Assembly: GCA_025869455.1 (NCBI GenBank)
Contig: JAOZVT010000358.1
Span: forward strand, 1-12,954
DNA from: Prosthecobacter sp.
Lineage (GTDB): Bacteria > Verrucomicrobiota > Verrucomicrobiia > Verrucomicrobiales > Verrucomicrobiaceae
Length of the DNA: 12,954 nucleotides
Reading direction: 5' to 3'
The position numbers and the translations under genes are program-made. Each line of letters opens with the position of its first letter. Position 1 is the stretch's first letter. This document shows positions 1 through 7,430 of this stretch, one piece after another. Under the pieces are notes generated by a model. That model was not told the DNA's origin, searched no databases, and saw only the letters and a program-made list of their open reading frames with translations.

Positions 1-171
1 CCCTTTCGATGGTCGGGACCATTCTCCGCACACGCTCAAGGCCGGCTTTCCAGGACCTCCGACGTAGTCACCTGCTTCGTAGAGGGTCAGGTCGAAACGT
101 TTATGCAGAAAGTGAGCACAACCTAGGCCGGAAATACCTGTTCCGATGATGGCTAAGCGTGGGAGAGACAT
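1..171 (-). CDS. FAD-dependent oxidoreductase, N-terminal fragment (partial)
   Basis: The minus strand opens with ATG at 171-169 and stays in frame for 57 codons to the window edge. Residues 6-39 form a clear Rossmann beta-alpha-beta unit for FAD binding: I8-I9-G10-T11-G12-I13-S14-G15-L16-G17, then a hydrophobic helix, then LTLYEA (28-33) with the Glu that binds the adenosine ribose, and D-Y-V-G-G at 35-39. This matches the start of NAD(P)/FAD-dependent amine-oxidase-like proteins (COG2907 type). In that family the GG is normally followed by H-x-N-T. Here the sequence turns to P-G-K-P-A-L and loses similarity from about position 54 down to 1. That could mean a frameshift, an insertion junction or an assembly-edge artefact. 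It is divergent from the gene at 327, with 155 bp between them. The FAD fold is well supported; substrate and integrity are not. Confidence 0.7.
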   Translation of the reverse strand, partial: MSLPRLAIIGTGISGLGCAHFLHKRFDLTLYEAGDYVGGPGKPALSVCGEWSRPSKG

Positions 172-224
172 GAGAAAAGAATGGGCAATGTTCCTCAGTT
201 CTTCGATTCCCCTGGCTAACTGGA

Positions 225-253
225 TTCAAATGGTTTGCCTGGACCGCGATAAA
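225..253 (+). promoter_or_regulatory. Candidate sigma70-like promoter for the dehydrogenase/HEAT gene
   Basis: TTCAAA (225-230) and GATAAA (248-253) are separated by 17 bp, and each matches the consensus at 4 of 6 positions. The implied start near 260 would give a leader of about 65 nt before the ATG at 327. It lies in the 155-bp divergent intergenic region. This is pattern matching only. Confidence 0.28.
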
Positions 254-326
254 AGTACCTGTTCCTGTTACTGGGCGCCGAGTCAGGTGGCGGCTGATCA
301 CGTTGGTTTAATGGCACATCTCCCTC

Positions 327-3300
327 ATGAAGTATCTCCTCACCGCCATTCTCGGTTTTTCTGGACTAACCTTAGGGGCACCGCCTCCTGCTGATGGGAT
401 CAAATCCAAAACAACCCATGCGGAAGCCTATGGACCAACGAAGAACGCGGTGGCGGTGGACCCTGCAAAGGATCTGCCTCGTTACCCAGCCTATGAGCCG
501 AAAGAGGCTGTTGGCACTTGGCAGGTGAAAAAAGGCTTCAAACTGGAATTGGTCGCCCATGAACCTCTGGTGCGGGATCCCATCGCCATCTGTTTTGATG
601 AGCGTGGACGCATGTTCGTGTGTGAGATGATTGATTATTCGGAAATGCGGGACGTCACACCCCACCTCGGCAGGATATCCATGCTTGAGGACAAAGATGG
701 CGATGGCTTTTTTGAAACCAGTCAGATCTTTGCGGATAACCTGCCTTGGCCAACGGGGTTAATTTGGGCCAATGGCGGGCTCTATGTCGGGGCCACTCCA
801 GATATCTGGCGCTTCGAGGATCGTGATGGTGATGGAAAGGCGGAGGTGCGTGAGAAGATCTACACGGGTTTCGGCACCGGATTGAAAATCCTGAATGTCC
901 AGGGCCTCATGAACAGCTTTCAGTGGGGGCAGGATAACCGAGTGCATGTTCTCGCGGGTGGTGGAAATCGCGGTAAAATCCAGTGTCTTAAACATCCCGA
1001 AATGCCGGAGCAGGAACTGGGAGGTAAGGATTTTTGGTTTGATCCTCTGACTCACGAATTTGGTCTGGAAGGTGGGGGCGCTCAGTATGGCATGAGCTTT
1101 GACAACTACGGCCGCAAGTTTGGCTGCTCGAATTCAGACCATCTTCAATATTGGTTGTATGACAATAAGTATGCTTCGCGCAATCCCTACTACAGCATGC
1201 CTCCAGCACGTCATGGCATCGCGGCAGATGGTGGCGCTGCGGAGGTCTTTCGACTCAGTCCCGATGAACCCTGGCGCATCATTCGTACTCGCTGGCGTAT
1301 TGCAGGTGTGGTGAAGGGCGCAGTCGAAGGCGGCGGACGCGTTAGTGGCTATTTTACGGGGGCCACAGGAACCACCATCTATCGTGGCGATGCCTATGGA
1401 CCTGAGTTTGTGAACAACAGCTTCACAGGCGATGCCGGGGGCCAGCTTATTCATCGCAAAATCATTCGTTATGCTGAAGATGGCATTGATCTCATCGGAG
1501 AGCGCCCCGAAGACGAGCATGGTTATGAATTCGCCGCCAGCAAAGACACCTGGGTCCGTGTGGTGAACTTTGCCAATGCACCGGACGGGCATCTCTACGT
1601 TTGCGACATGTATCGGGAAATCATTGAGCACCCGTGGGCAGTGCCGGATGAGATCAAAAAGTACCTCGACCTCAACAGTGGCAACGATCGGGGGCGCATC
1701 TACCGAATTGTTCGAGTGGATGCAGATTCGCCTAACACGAAGTTGGTGAAAAAAGCGTATCGCACACATCCAAATTTAGACAAAGCCAGCCCCGAAGAGC
1801 TTGTCCAAACTTTGGCACATCCAAATGGCTGGCAGCGAGATGCTGCCAGTCGGCTTCTGTATGAGAAGAAGCCTTCAGCTTCTGTTCCTTTGCTTCAGCA
1901 GATAATCAAAGCGGAGGGTAATCCGGTGGCTAAGCTGCACGCCTTACAGGCACTCCAGGCGATTGAGCAATTGGATGAAGCTATTCTACTGACAGCCCTT
2001 CATGATAAGGATGGCTTTGTCCAGGAACGTGCTCTCAGTCTGCTTGATTCAGCCTATCCAGAGGGACAATTTCCTGCCGAAATCCTGGAAACCATTTTGG
2101 CTTCTGATTTCAGCCCGAAAAATCCCCGAGCTAATTTTCAGCAGGCACTAACACTTTCGGGATTGCCGAATCATCGACAAGCTGCCGAATCGCTTGTCGC
2201 ATTAGCTCGTCTAAATAGAAATCCTCTTTTCGTTTCTGCCGTCGCCAGTGGTCCACCTGAATTGGCGTTTACAATCCAAGAGAAGATAGAACAGGCCTCG
2301 GTTAAAGGCGACTTTGATCCAGAACTTCAACTGGCACTCATCACCATCATTGGCGCACGTAACGTGGCCAACGAAGTTCAGGAACTGCTGAATCTGTGGA
2401 CGATGAATGAACGTCAACCGGCAATGGATAAGCTAGCGGCTTTAGGGACGGGGCTTCGTCGTGCTGGCACGAGCCTTGCCAAGGTGGATGCTGAAAGCAA
2501 ACTCACGGTGTTCTTTACGGATGCGGCTGCGAAAGCTCAAGATGATACGGCGACTGAGATGGAGCGACTTCGAGCCATCGCATTTCTAGCCTTAGCTACT
2601 CAGGACCAGGCTCGCGCTGCCTTGACGGCTTGTTTGAAAGCGTCTCAAACAGAAGCTATCCAAGCTGCTGCCGTGAAATCACTGACTGAGCTTGGGGGCA
2701 AAGACGGGGCGCTACCTCTCATGGAAAACTGGAAGGAGCTCAAAACCAAAGCTCGCGAGCTTGTCTTGGCTTCTTTGCTGGCTCGGGATGACAGTGCTCT
2801 GATTCTGCTCAGTGTCATGAAGGAGACTGGGGCAAACATCAAGCCAACGGACCTTTCAGCCTCACAAGTTCAGGCATTAACAAAACACAAAAATGCTAAA
2901 GTGGCCTCCTTAGCTCAAACCGTTCTCGCTTCTGTCATCCCACCATCACGGGAAGAAGTGGTGAAGACGTTTCAGCCAGCACTTACCCTGAAAGGAGATG
3001 CTTTGGCTGGAAACACAGTCTATCTCATGCGCTGCCTTGCCTGCCACCTGGCGAACGGGCAGGGGATCGAAGTGGGACCCAATTTCACCACCGTCAAAAC
3101 CCGTGGACGTGATGGATTGCTGACGGCTATTTTAGAGCCGCATAAGGAGGTCGCTTCGCAATACATCGCCTACACCGTGAATACCAAGGACGGCCAGACG
3201 CTAACGGGCATCATTGCCAAGGACGATGCCAATAGCATGACACTGAAGATGATGGGTGGCGCACAGGTCACCGTGCAGCGTTCCAACATCTCCGGAAGCA

Positions 3301-3398
3301 GTTCCTCGGGTCAAAGTTTGATGCCTGAAGGTCTGGAGCAAGGCATGAGTGTACAGGAGATGGCGGATCTCTTGAGCTTTATCGAAGCCGTAAAGTGA
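327..3398 (+). CDS. Secreted PVC-type membrane-bound dehydrogenase with HEAT repeats and C-terminal c-type heme domain
   Basis: This is a 1023-residue exported protein. Residues 1-18 are a signal peptide (M-K-Y start, hydrophobic core, cut near LGA/PPP). Residues of about 60-470 resemble the Pirellula/Verrucomicrobium 'putative membrane-bound dehydrogenase' domain, a glucose/sorbosone-dehydrogenase-like beta-propeller. They include two Ca-binding-like DxDGDG loops at D122-G127 and D165-G170. Residues of about 490-850 are Leu/Ala-rich helical pairs typical of HEAT-like repeats. The C-terminus carries a CxxCH heme c site (C903-L-A-C906-H907) in a domain like the PVC 'putative heme-binding domain', with the characteristic VGPN and ILEPHKEVA segments after it. 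The protein probably oxidises a sugar or related substrate in the periplasm or at the membrane and passes electrons to the heme; the substrate cannot be read from sequence. The ATG was chosen because it starts the signal peptide; there is no clear Shine-Dalgarno. hemB begins 43 nt downstream. Confidence 0.88.
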   Translation: MKYLLTAILGFSGLTLGAPPPADGIKSKTTHAEAYGPTKNAVAVDPAKDLPRYPAYEPKEAVGTWQVKKGFKLELVAHEPLVRDPIAICFDERGRMFVCEMIDYSEMRDVTPHLGRISMLEDKDGDGFFETSQIFADNLPWPTGLIWANGGLYVGATPDIWRFEDRDGDGKAEVREKIYTGFGTGLKILNVQGLMNSFQWGQDNRVHVLAGGGNRGKIQCLKHPEMPEQELGGKDFWFDPLTHEFGLEGGGAQYGMSFDNYGRKFGCSNSDHLQYWLYDNKYASRNPYYSMPPARHGIAADGGAAEVFRLSPDEPWRIIRTRWRIAGVVKGAVEGGGRVSGYFTGATGTTIYRGDAYGPEFVNNSFTGDAGGQLIHRKIIRYAEDGIDLIGERPEDEHGYEFAASKDTWVRVVNFANAPDGHLYVCDMYREIIEHPWAVPDEIKKYLDLNSGNDRGRIYRIVRVDADSPNTKLVKKAYRTHPNLDKASPEELVQTLAHPNGWQRDAASRLLYEKKPSASVPLLQQIIKAEGNPVAKLHALQALQAIEQLDEAILLTALHDKDGFVQERALSLLDSAYPEGQFPAEILETILASDFSPKNPRANFQQALTLSGLPNHRQAAESLVALARLNRNPLFVSAVASGPPELAFTIQEKIEQASVKGDFDPELQLALITIIGARNVANEVQELLNLWTMNERQPAMDKLAALGTGLRRAGTSLAKVDAESKLTVFFTDAAAKAQDDTATEMERLRAIAFLALATQDQARAALTACLKASQTEAIQAAAVKSLTELGGKDGALPLMENWKELKTKARELVLASLLARDDSALILLSVMKETGANIKPTDLSASQVQALTKHKNAKVASLAQTVLASVIPPSREEVVKTFQPALTLKGDALAGNTVYLMRCLACHLANGQGIEVGPNFTTVKTRGRDGLLTAILEPHKEVASQYIAYTVNTKDGQTLTGIIAKDDANSMTLKMMGGAQVTVQRSNISGSSSSGQSLMPEGLEQGMSVQEMADLLSFIEAVK

Positions 3399-3441
3399 GA
3401 GTTTGATCTTCTGTCACAGTTCGACATCGTGGCAGCACGCC

Positions 3442-4413
3442 ATGAACCTGCCCATTCGCCCACGCCGCAACCGCCAGTCCCCCGCTATTCGCGATCTGGT
3501 GCGTGAAACGGTGCTCACCCCTGGAAACCTCATCTACCCCTTATTTCTTCAGGAGGGGGATGAAAACACCCCTATCAGTGCCATGCCTGGCTGCCAGCGC
3601 TGGTGCATTGCTGATTTGGTCAAGGAAGCAGGTGAAGCTCATGCTCTGGGCATCCCTGCGGTGGTCCTGTTTCCGCGAATCCCAGAAGAATTGAAAACTT
3701 CTGGAGCCGAAGAATGCTACAATGACGAGGGGCTAGTGCCTCGCGCCATTCGTGCGCTGAAAGCCGCTCACCCAACCCTCGCCGTGATCACCGATGTGGC
3801 GCTGGACCCTTACAACAGCGATGGCCATGATGGACTGGTTTCAGCAGATGGCAGCATCCTCAATGATGAAAGTGTGGAAGTGCTCTGCAAGCAGGCGCTG
3901 TGTCACGCTCGTGCCGGTGCAGATATCGTGGCTCCGAGCGACATGATGGATGGTCGTGTCGAATCCATCCGCGAAGCCTTGGACGATGAAGACTTTACGC
4001 AAGTCTCCATCATGAGCTACACGGCCAAGTACGCCAGTGCCTACTACGGCCCCTTCCGTGGTGCCCTTGATTCAGCCCCCAAAGCCGGGGATAAAAAGAC
4101 CTATCAGATGGACCCTGCCAATGCCCTCGAAGCATTGCGCGAAGCCGCCATTGATGAAGCTGAAGGCGCGGACATTCTCATGGTGAAACCCGCCGGCCCT
4201 TACCTGGACATCATCACCCGCCTTCGCGATGCCACCGCTTTACCCATCGCCGCCTATCAGGTGAGTGGAGAGTATTTGATGATCAAAGCTGGCGCTGCCG
4301 CAGGTTGGTTGGACGAGGATAAAGTAGCGCTGGAATCCCTCATCGGCATCCGCCGTGCCGGAGCCAATATGATCCTAACCTATTTTGCCAAAAAAGTAGC
4401 CGCAGTTCTGTAA
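3442..4413 (+). CDS. hemB: Delta-aminolevulinic acid dehydratase (porphobilinogen synthase)
   Basis: HemB condenses two 5-aminolevulinate molecules to porphobilinogen in cytoplasmic tetrapyrrole (heme) synthesis. The 323-residue product has the usual family length. It begins with the classic RPRRNRQSPAIRDLVRET N-terminus. K196 in YTAKYAS and K249 in MVKPAGPYLD are the two active-site lysines (human K199 and K252, with the same 53-residue spacing). The metal loop D118-V-A-L-D122-P-Y-N-S-D-G-H-D130 has Asp in place of the zinc cysteines, so this is the Mg-type, non-zinc form. A TTG at 3403 would add 13 residues unlike the family, so the ATG at 3442 is preferred. The uracil-DNA glycosylase gene follows after 2 nt, suggesting co-transcription. 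The heme-bearing protein just upstream may be a functional link, but hemB is a housekeeping gene. Confidence 0.96.
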   Translation: MNLPIRPRRNRQSPAIRDLVRETVLTPGNLIYPLFLQEGDENTPISAMPGCQRWCIADLVKEAGEAHALGIPAVVLFPRIPEELKTSGAEECYNDEGLVPRAIRALKAAHPTLAVITDVALDPYNSDGHDGLVSADGSILNDESVEVLCKQALCHARAGADIVAPSDMMDGRVESIREALDDEDFTQVSIMSYTAKYASAYYGPFRGALDSAPKAGDKKTYQMDPANALEALREAAIDEAEGADILMVKPAGPYLDIITRLRDATALPIAAYQVSGEYLMIKAGAAAGWLDEDKVALESLIGIRRAGANMILTYFAKKVAAVL

Positions 4414-4415
4414 TC

Positions 4416-5147
4416 ATGTCCACTTCCGCCCGACTCATTCAGGCTGCACGCGATCTCAGCGACAAGCTCCGCACGCTCTCTTTTGCTCCGCCCACCGCTT
4501 ACGTTTATAACCCGCTGGACTACGCCCGCGTTCCCCATGAGCTTTACCTGACCCGCTTTGGTGAGGGAAAAAAACGTGTTGTCCTTGTGGGCATGAATCC
4601 AGGCCCCTTTGGCATGACTCAAACAGGAGTTCCGTTTGGCGAAATCCCCTCGGTCCGTGATTGGATGAAGATCGAGACGCCCGTTGGACACCCAGAAAAG
4701 GAACATCCGAAACGCCGCGTCACCGGCTTTGCCTGTAAAAATTCAGAGGTCAGCGGACGCCGTCTCTGGGGGCTTTTCTCGCAGCGATTTGGTGCCGCTG
4801 AAAACTTCTTCAAAGAGCACTTCGTGGCCAACTACTGCCCGCTCGTGTTCATGGAGGAAGGCGGCCGCAATCGCACCCCAGACAAACTTCCAGCCAGCGA
4901 AACCGAAGCCATGGAAAAGCTCTGCGACGCGCATCTTTGTGAAGTCATCGCCACTCTTGATCCTGAATGGGTCATCGGTGTCGGAGCGTTCGCTGAGGTT
5001 CGTGCTCAACGTGCCAAAGACGCCCTAGGTTCCGACTTCAAAGTCGGTCGCATACTTCACCCCAGCCCTGCCAGTCCTCTGGCAAATCGTGATTGGCCCG
5101 GAGAAGCGACCAAACAATTGGTGAAACTCGGTGTTTGGTCAGCATGA
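4416..5147 (+). CDS. SMUG1-type single-strand-selective uracil-DNA glycosylase
   Basis: This 243-residue protein belongs to the SMUG1 branch of the uracil-DNA glycosylase superfamily, which removes uracil and oxidised pyrimidines such as 5-hydroxymethyluracil from DNA in base-excision repair. Motif 1 is G59-M-N61-P-G-P-F-G-M67 followed by TQTGVPFGE; N61 corresponds to the water-positioning Asn of human SMUG1. NYCPLVF near residue 139 is the family's central strand (NLCPL in animals). Motif 2 is H215-P-S-P-A-S-P, with H215 as the second catalytic residue. The length is close to that of animal SMUG1 (about 270). It starts 2 nt after the hemB stop, so it is probably translated from the same transcript. 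It ends 3 nt from the convergent pseC stop, leaving no room for a terminator of its own. Confidence 0.93.
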   Translation: MSTSARLIQAARDLSDKLRTLSFAPPTAYVYNPLDYARVPHELYLTRFGEGKKRVVLVGMNPGPFGMTQTGVPFGEIPSVRDWMKIETPVGHPEKEHPKRRVTGFACKNSEVSGRRLWGLFSQRFGAAENFFKEHFVANYCPLVFMEEGGRNRTPDKLPASETEAMEKLCDAHLCEVIATLDPEWVIGVGAFAEVRAQRAKDALGSDFKVGRILHPSPASPLANRDWPGEATKQLVKLGVWSA

Positions 5148-5150
5148 ACC

Positions 5151-6323
5151 TTAGCCTCCAGTAGCCACCACCAGAGCCTTCCTCACACGCACAATGTCCT
5201 CGTTAGTCATCGCGGGGAACATCGGCAGCGTGATGCACTCTTCGTAGTAGCGTTCCGCTTCAGGGAACATACCAGCTTTGAAGCCTAACTTCATGTAGTC
5301 AGGCTGAAGATGAACAGGAATGTAATGTACATTCACGCCGATACCCTGAGCCCGCAGGCTTTCAAAGACTTGGCGGCGCGTCCGAGTGATCTCCTTCAGA
5401 TTCAGCCGAATCATGTAAAGATGCCAGCCGCTGATGCCCTTCGGATCTCTAGCCAGCGGTCGCAAAGGCAGCTCGGCTAACGCCTGATCGTACAAATTCG
5501 CAATCTCACGCCGTCTTGTCGCAAAGGCATCCAGCTTGTTCATCTGGCTGGCTCCTAGCGCTGCCTGGAGGTCCGTCATGCGGAAGTTGTAGCCCAGTTC
5601 CAATTGCTGGTAATACCACGGGCCATCCGATTCACCGATCATTCGATCTGCATCACGGGTGATGCCGTGCATCCGCAGCATGCCGATGTGCCAGGCCAGT
5701 TCGTCATCGTTGGTGGTGATCATGCCACCTTCACCACTGGTGACGATTTTCACCGGGTGAAAGCTATGTGAAACCACGTCTGACCACCGGCAGTTACCGA
5801 TCCGCTCTCCCTGGTAATTCCCACCCAGAGCATGAGCTCCATCCTCGATGATCCGAAAACCATATTTCTGACTCAGCGCGTGGATGCGCTCCATGTCACA
5901 GGACTGCCCGGCAAAGTGGACCGGCACGACGATCTTCGGCAGCTTGCCTTCTTTCTCCGCGATCTCCAGTTTGGCTGCCAGTCGTTCTGGGCACAGGTTG
6001 ATCGTGCCAGGATCCACATCCACAAAGTCCACACTCGCCCCGCAGTAGCGGCCCGCATTGGCTGACGCCACAAAGGTGATTGGGCTGGTCCACAGCCAGT
6101 CTCCATGCTTCAGCCCCATGGCTTTGGCCGCTAGATGCAGCGTGGCGGTGCCATTGGCCATGGCAATGCCATGCTTCGCCCCACACCACTCAGACACCGC
6201 TTTTTCAAAACGGCCAATGGCAGGACCTTGCGTGAGGTTCTCCGATTTCAGGACGTCCACCACCGCCTGGATGTCTTCATCATCCAGTGACTGCCGACCA
6301 TAGGGAAGGGTTTCTTCAGCCAT
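5151..6323 (-). CDS. pseC: UDP-4-amino-4,6-dideoxy-N-acetyl-beta-L-altrosamine transaminase (PseC-like)
   Basis: This 390-residue PLP enzyme is of the DegT/DnrJ/EryC1/StrS sugar-aminotransferase family. PseC transfers an amino group from L-glutamate to the 4-keto sugar made by PseB, giving UDP-4-amino-4,6-dideoxy-beta-L-AltNAc. Visible features are the N-terminal P-Y-G-R-Q-S-L-D-D-E-D, A-N-G-T-A-T-L-H-L-A (56-65) for cofactor phosphate binding, E160-D161-G-A-H-A with the Asp that contacts the pyridine nitrogen, and S187-F-H-P-V-K192 followed by TSGEGG, where K192 is the Schiff-base lysine. Length and motifs match PseC. It starts 5 nt after the pseB stop, so it is very likely in the same transcript. 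A different 4-aminotransferase acting on another UDP-4-keto sugar is possible, but adjacency to pseB favours PseC. Confidence 0.9.
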   Translation of the reverse strand: MAEETLPYGRQSLDDEDIQAVVDVLKSENLTQGPAIGRFEKAVSEWCGAKHGIAMANGTATLHLAAKAMGLKHGDWLWTSPITFVASANAGRYCGASVDFVDVDPGTINLCPERLAAKLEIAEKEGKLPKIVVPVHFAGQSCDMERIHALSQKYGFRIIEDGAHALGGNYQGERIGNCRWSDVVSHSFHPVKIVTSGEGGMITTNDDELAWHIGMLRMHGITRDADRMIGESDGPWYYQQLELGYNFRMTDLQAALGASQMNKLDAFATRRREIANLYDQALAELPLRPLARDPKGISGWHLYMIRLNLKEITRTRRQVFESLRAQGIGVNVHYIPVHLQPDYMKLGFKAGMFPEAERYYEECITLPMFPAMTNEDIVRVRKALVVATGG

Positions 6324-6328
6324 AGGGA

Positions 6329-7342
6329 CTAGCCTACCTGAAAGGATGAATCGACGTGCTGCTGGATCAGAGTTCTGATCTCTTCAGCGGTCAGCCATTC
6401 ACTGTTCGTGCCGGAGTTGTAGGCAAAGCCAGCGTCCACAGGTTGAGCTTTGTGATGAGCACAGAAAGCCTTGATCGTTTGATCCAGCGGTTGGCGGTGC
6501 CTGTTCGGCACAATGATGTAATGCTTATCCGTGGAGATGGTCTGCAGTGCATCCGTGGAGGTGACCATTTCCTCATGGATTTTTTCACCAGGGCGGATGC
6601 CCACGACTGGTTTTTCGCATTCAGGCCCAATGGCTTCAGCCACATCTGTGATCCGGTAGCTGGGGATTTTAGGCACAAAGATCTCTCCGCCCAGAGCGAA
6701 TTGCAGAGCATGCATCACCAGTTCCACACCCTCTTGCAGGGTGATGTTAAAGCGGGTCATCTCAGGATCGGTGATCGGCAGCACACCAGTCTTCCGCTTA
6801 TCCAGGAAAAAGGGGATCACAGAGCCACGGGACCCCATCACATTGCCATAACGAACCACACTGAATTTGATGTTGCGGTCACCCCGCACATTGTTGGCGG
6901 CGATGAAAAGCTTGTCGGAGCAGAGCTTGGTCGCGCCATAAAGGTTGATCGGCGCAGCCGCTTTGTCGGTGGAAAGGGCCACGACGTTTTGCACACCACT
7001 GTCCAAACAGGCTTCGATCAGGTTTTCAGCTCCCAAGACGTTCGTTTTGATGAACTCCATCGGGTTATACTCGGCGGCGGGCACTTGCTTGAGAGCCGCT
7101 GCATGGATCACGGTATCCACGCCTTCCAGCGCACGCTGCAGACGATCTTTATCCCGGACATCACCAATGAAGAAGCGCAGACGTGGGTCCGTAAACTTCA
7201 TCCCCATCTCGAATTGTTTCAATTCATCGCGTGAATAAATCACGATGCGTTTCACCTCCGGGTCTGCAAGTAAGGTAGCAATGCATTTTTGACCGAAAGA
7301 GCCGGTGCCTCCGGTGACGAGAATCGAACGAGCTGATGACAC
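6329..7342 (-). CDS. pseB: UDP-N-acetylglucosamine 4,6-dehydratase (inverting), PseB-like
   Basis: PseB is a cytoplasmic short-chain dehydrogenase that removes water from UDP-GlcNAc with C5 inversion. This is the first step toward pseudaminic acid or related L-altrosamine sugars on flagellin or surface polysaccharide. The 337-residue product has the NADP-binding G11-G-T-G-S-F-G17, the segment DTVIHAAALKQVP (76-88), T125-D126-K127 and Y135-G-A-T-K139. D126, K127 and Y135 correspond to D132, K133 and Y141 of Helicobacter pylori PseB, all offset by six. The start is GTG at 7342; no in-frame ATG lies closer, and AGGA sits 12 nt upstream, a rather long spacing. pseC follows after 5 nt and the phosphatase gene lies 88 nt upstream. 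A C5-retaining dehydratase is less likely given the motif context. Confidence 0.93.
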   Translation of the reverse strand: MSSARSILVTGGTGSFGQKCIATLLADPEVKRIVIYSRDELKQFEMGMKFTDPRLRFFIGDVRDKDRLQRALEGVDTVIHAAALKQVPAAEYNPMEFIKTNVLGAENLIEACLDSGVQNVVALSTDKAAAPINLYGATKLCSDKLFIAANNVRGDRNIKFSVVRYGNVMGSRGSVIPFFLDKRKTGVLPITDPEMTRFNITLQEGVELVMHALQFALGGEIFVPKIPSYRITDVAEAIGPECEKPVVGIRPGEKIHEEMVTSTDALQTISTDKHYIIVPNRHRQPLDQTIKAFCAHHKAQPVDAGFAYNSGTNSEWLTAEEIRTLIQQHVDSSFQVG

Positions 7343-7369
7343 GATGATGGTAATTCCTGGGTTGTATTT

Positions 7370-7383
7370 GGGCGATAGCGCCC
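7370..7383. promoter_or_regulatory. Short hairpin in the pseB leader region
   Basis: GGGCG (7370-7374) and CGCCC (7379-7383) form a perfect 5-bp stem with an ATAG loop, in the 88-bp gap between the phosphatase stop and the pseB start, about 28 nt before the GTG. There is no T-tract on either strand, so it is not a standard terminator. It could lower or stabilise the downstream message or be incidental. Confidence 0.3.
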
Positions 7384-7430
7384 GACATGCGACACTTGTA
7401 CGTAGGCCTTAACCTCGCAAGGTCTAAATC

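Noticed and set aside
2..67. Plus-strand frame reading PFDGRDHSPHT, faintly like the GRDH motif of DUF1501 proteins
   Set aside because: The spacing after GRDH does not fit, a stop follows at 65-67, and it overlaps the well-supported FAD domain frame.
1134..1769. Minus-strand open frame of 211 codons
   Set aside because: It is a shadow of the dehydrogenase/HEAT gene, rich in Cys/His/Ile runs without domain character.
3403..3441. TTG start giving HemB 13 extra residues
   Set aside because: The added residues do not resemble any HemB N-terminus, while the ATG at 3442 begins the conserved MNLPIRPRRNR segment.
6356..7234. Plus-strand open frame of 292 codons
   Set aside because: It lies entirely antisense to pseB, and its sequence has no family resemblance; pseB has all catalytic motifs on the other strand.
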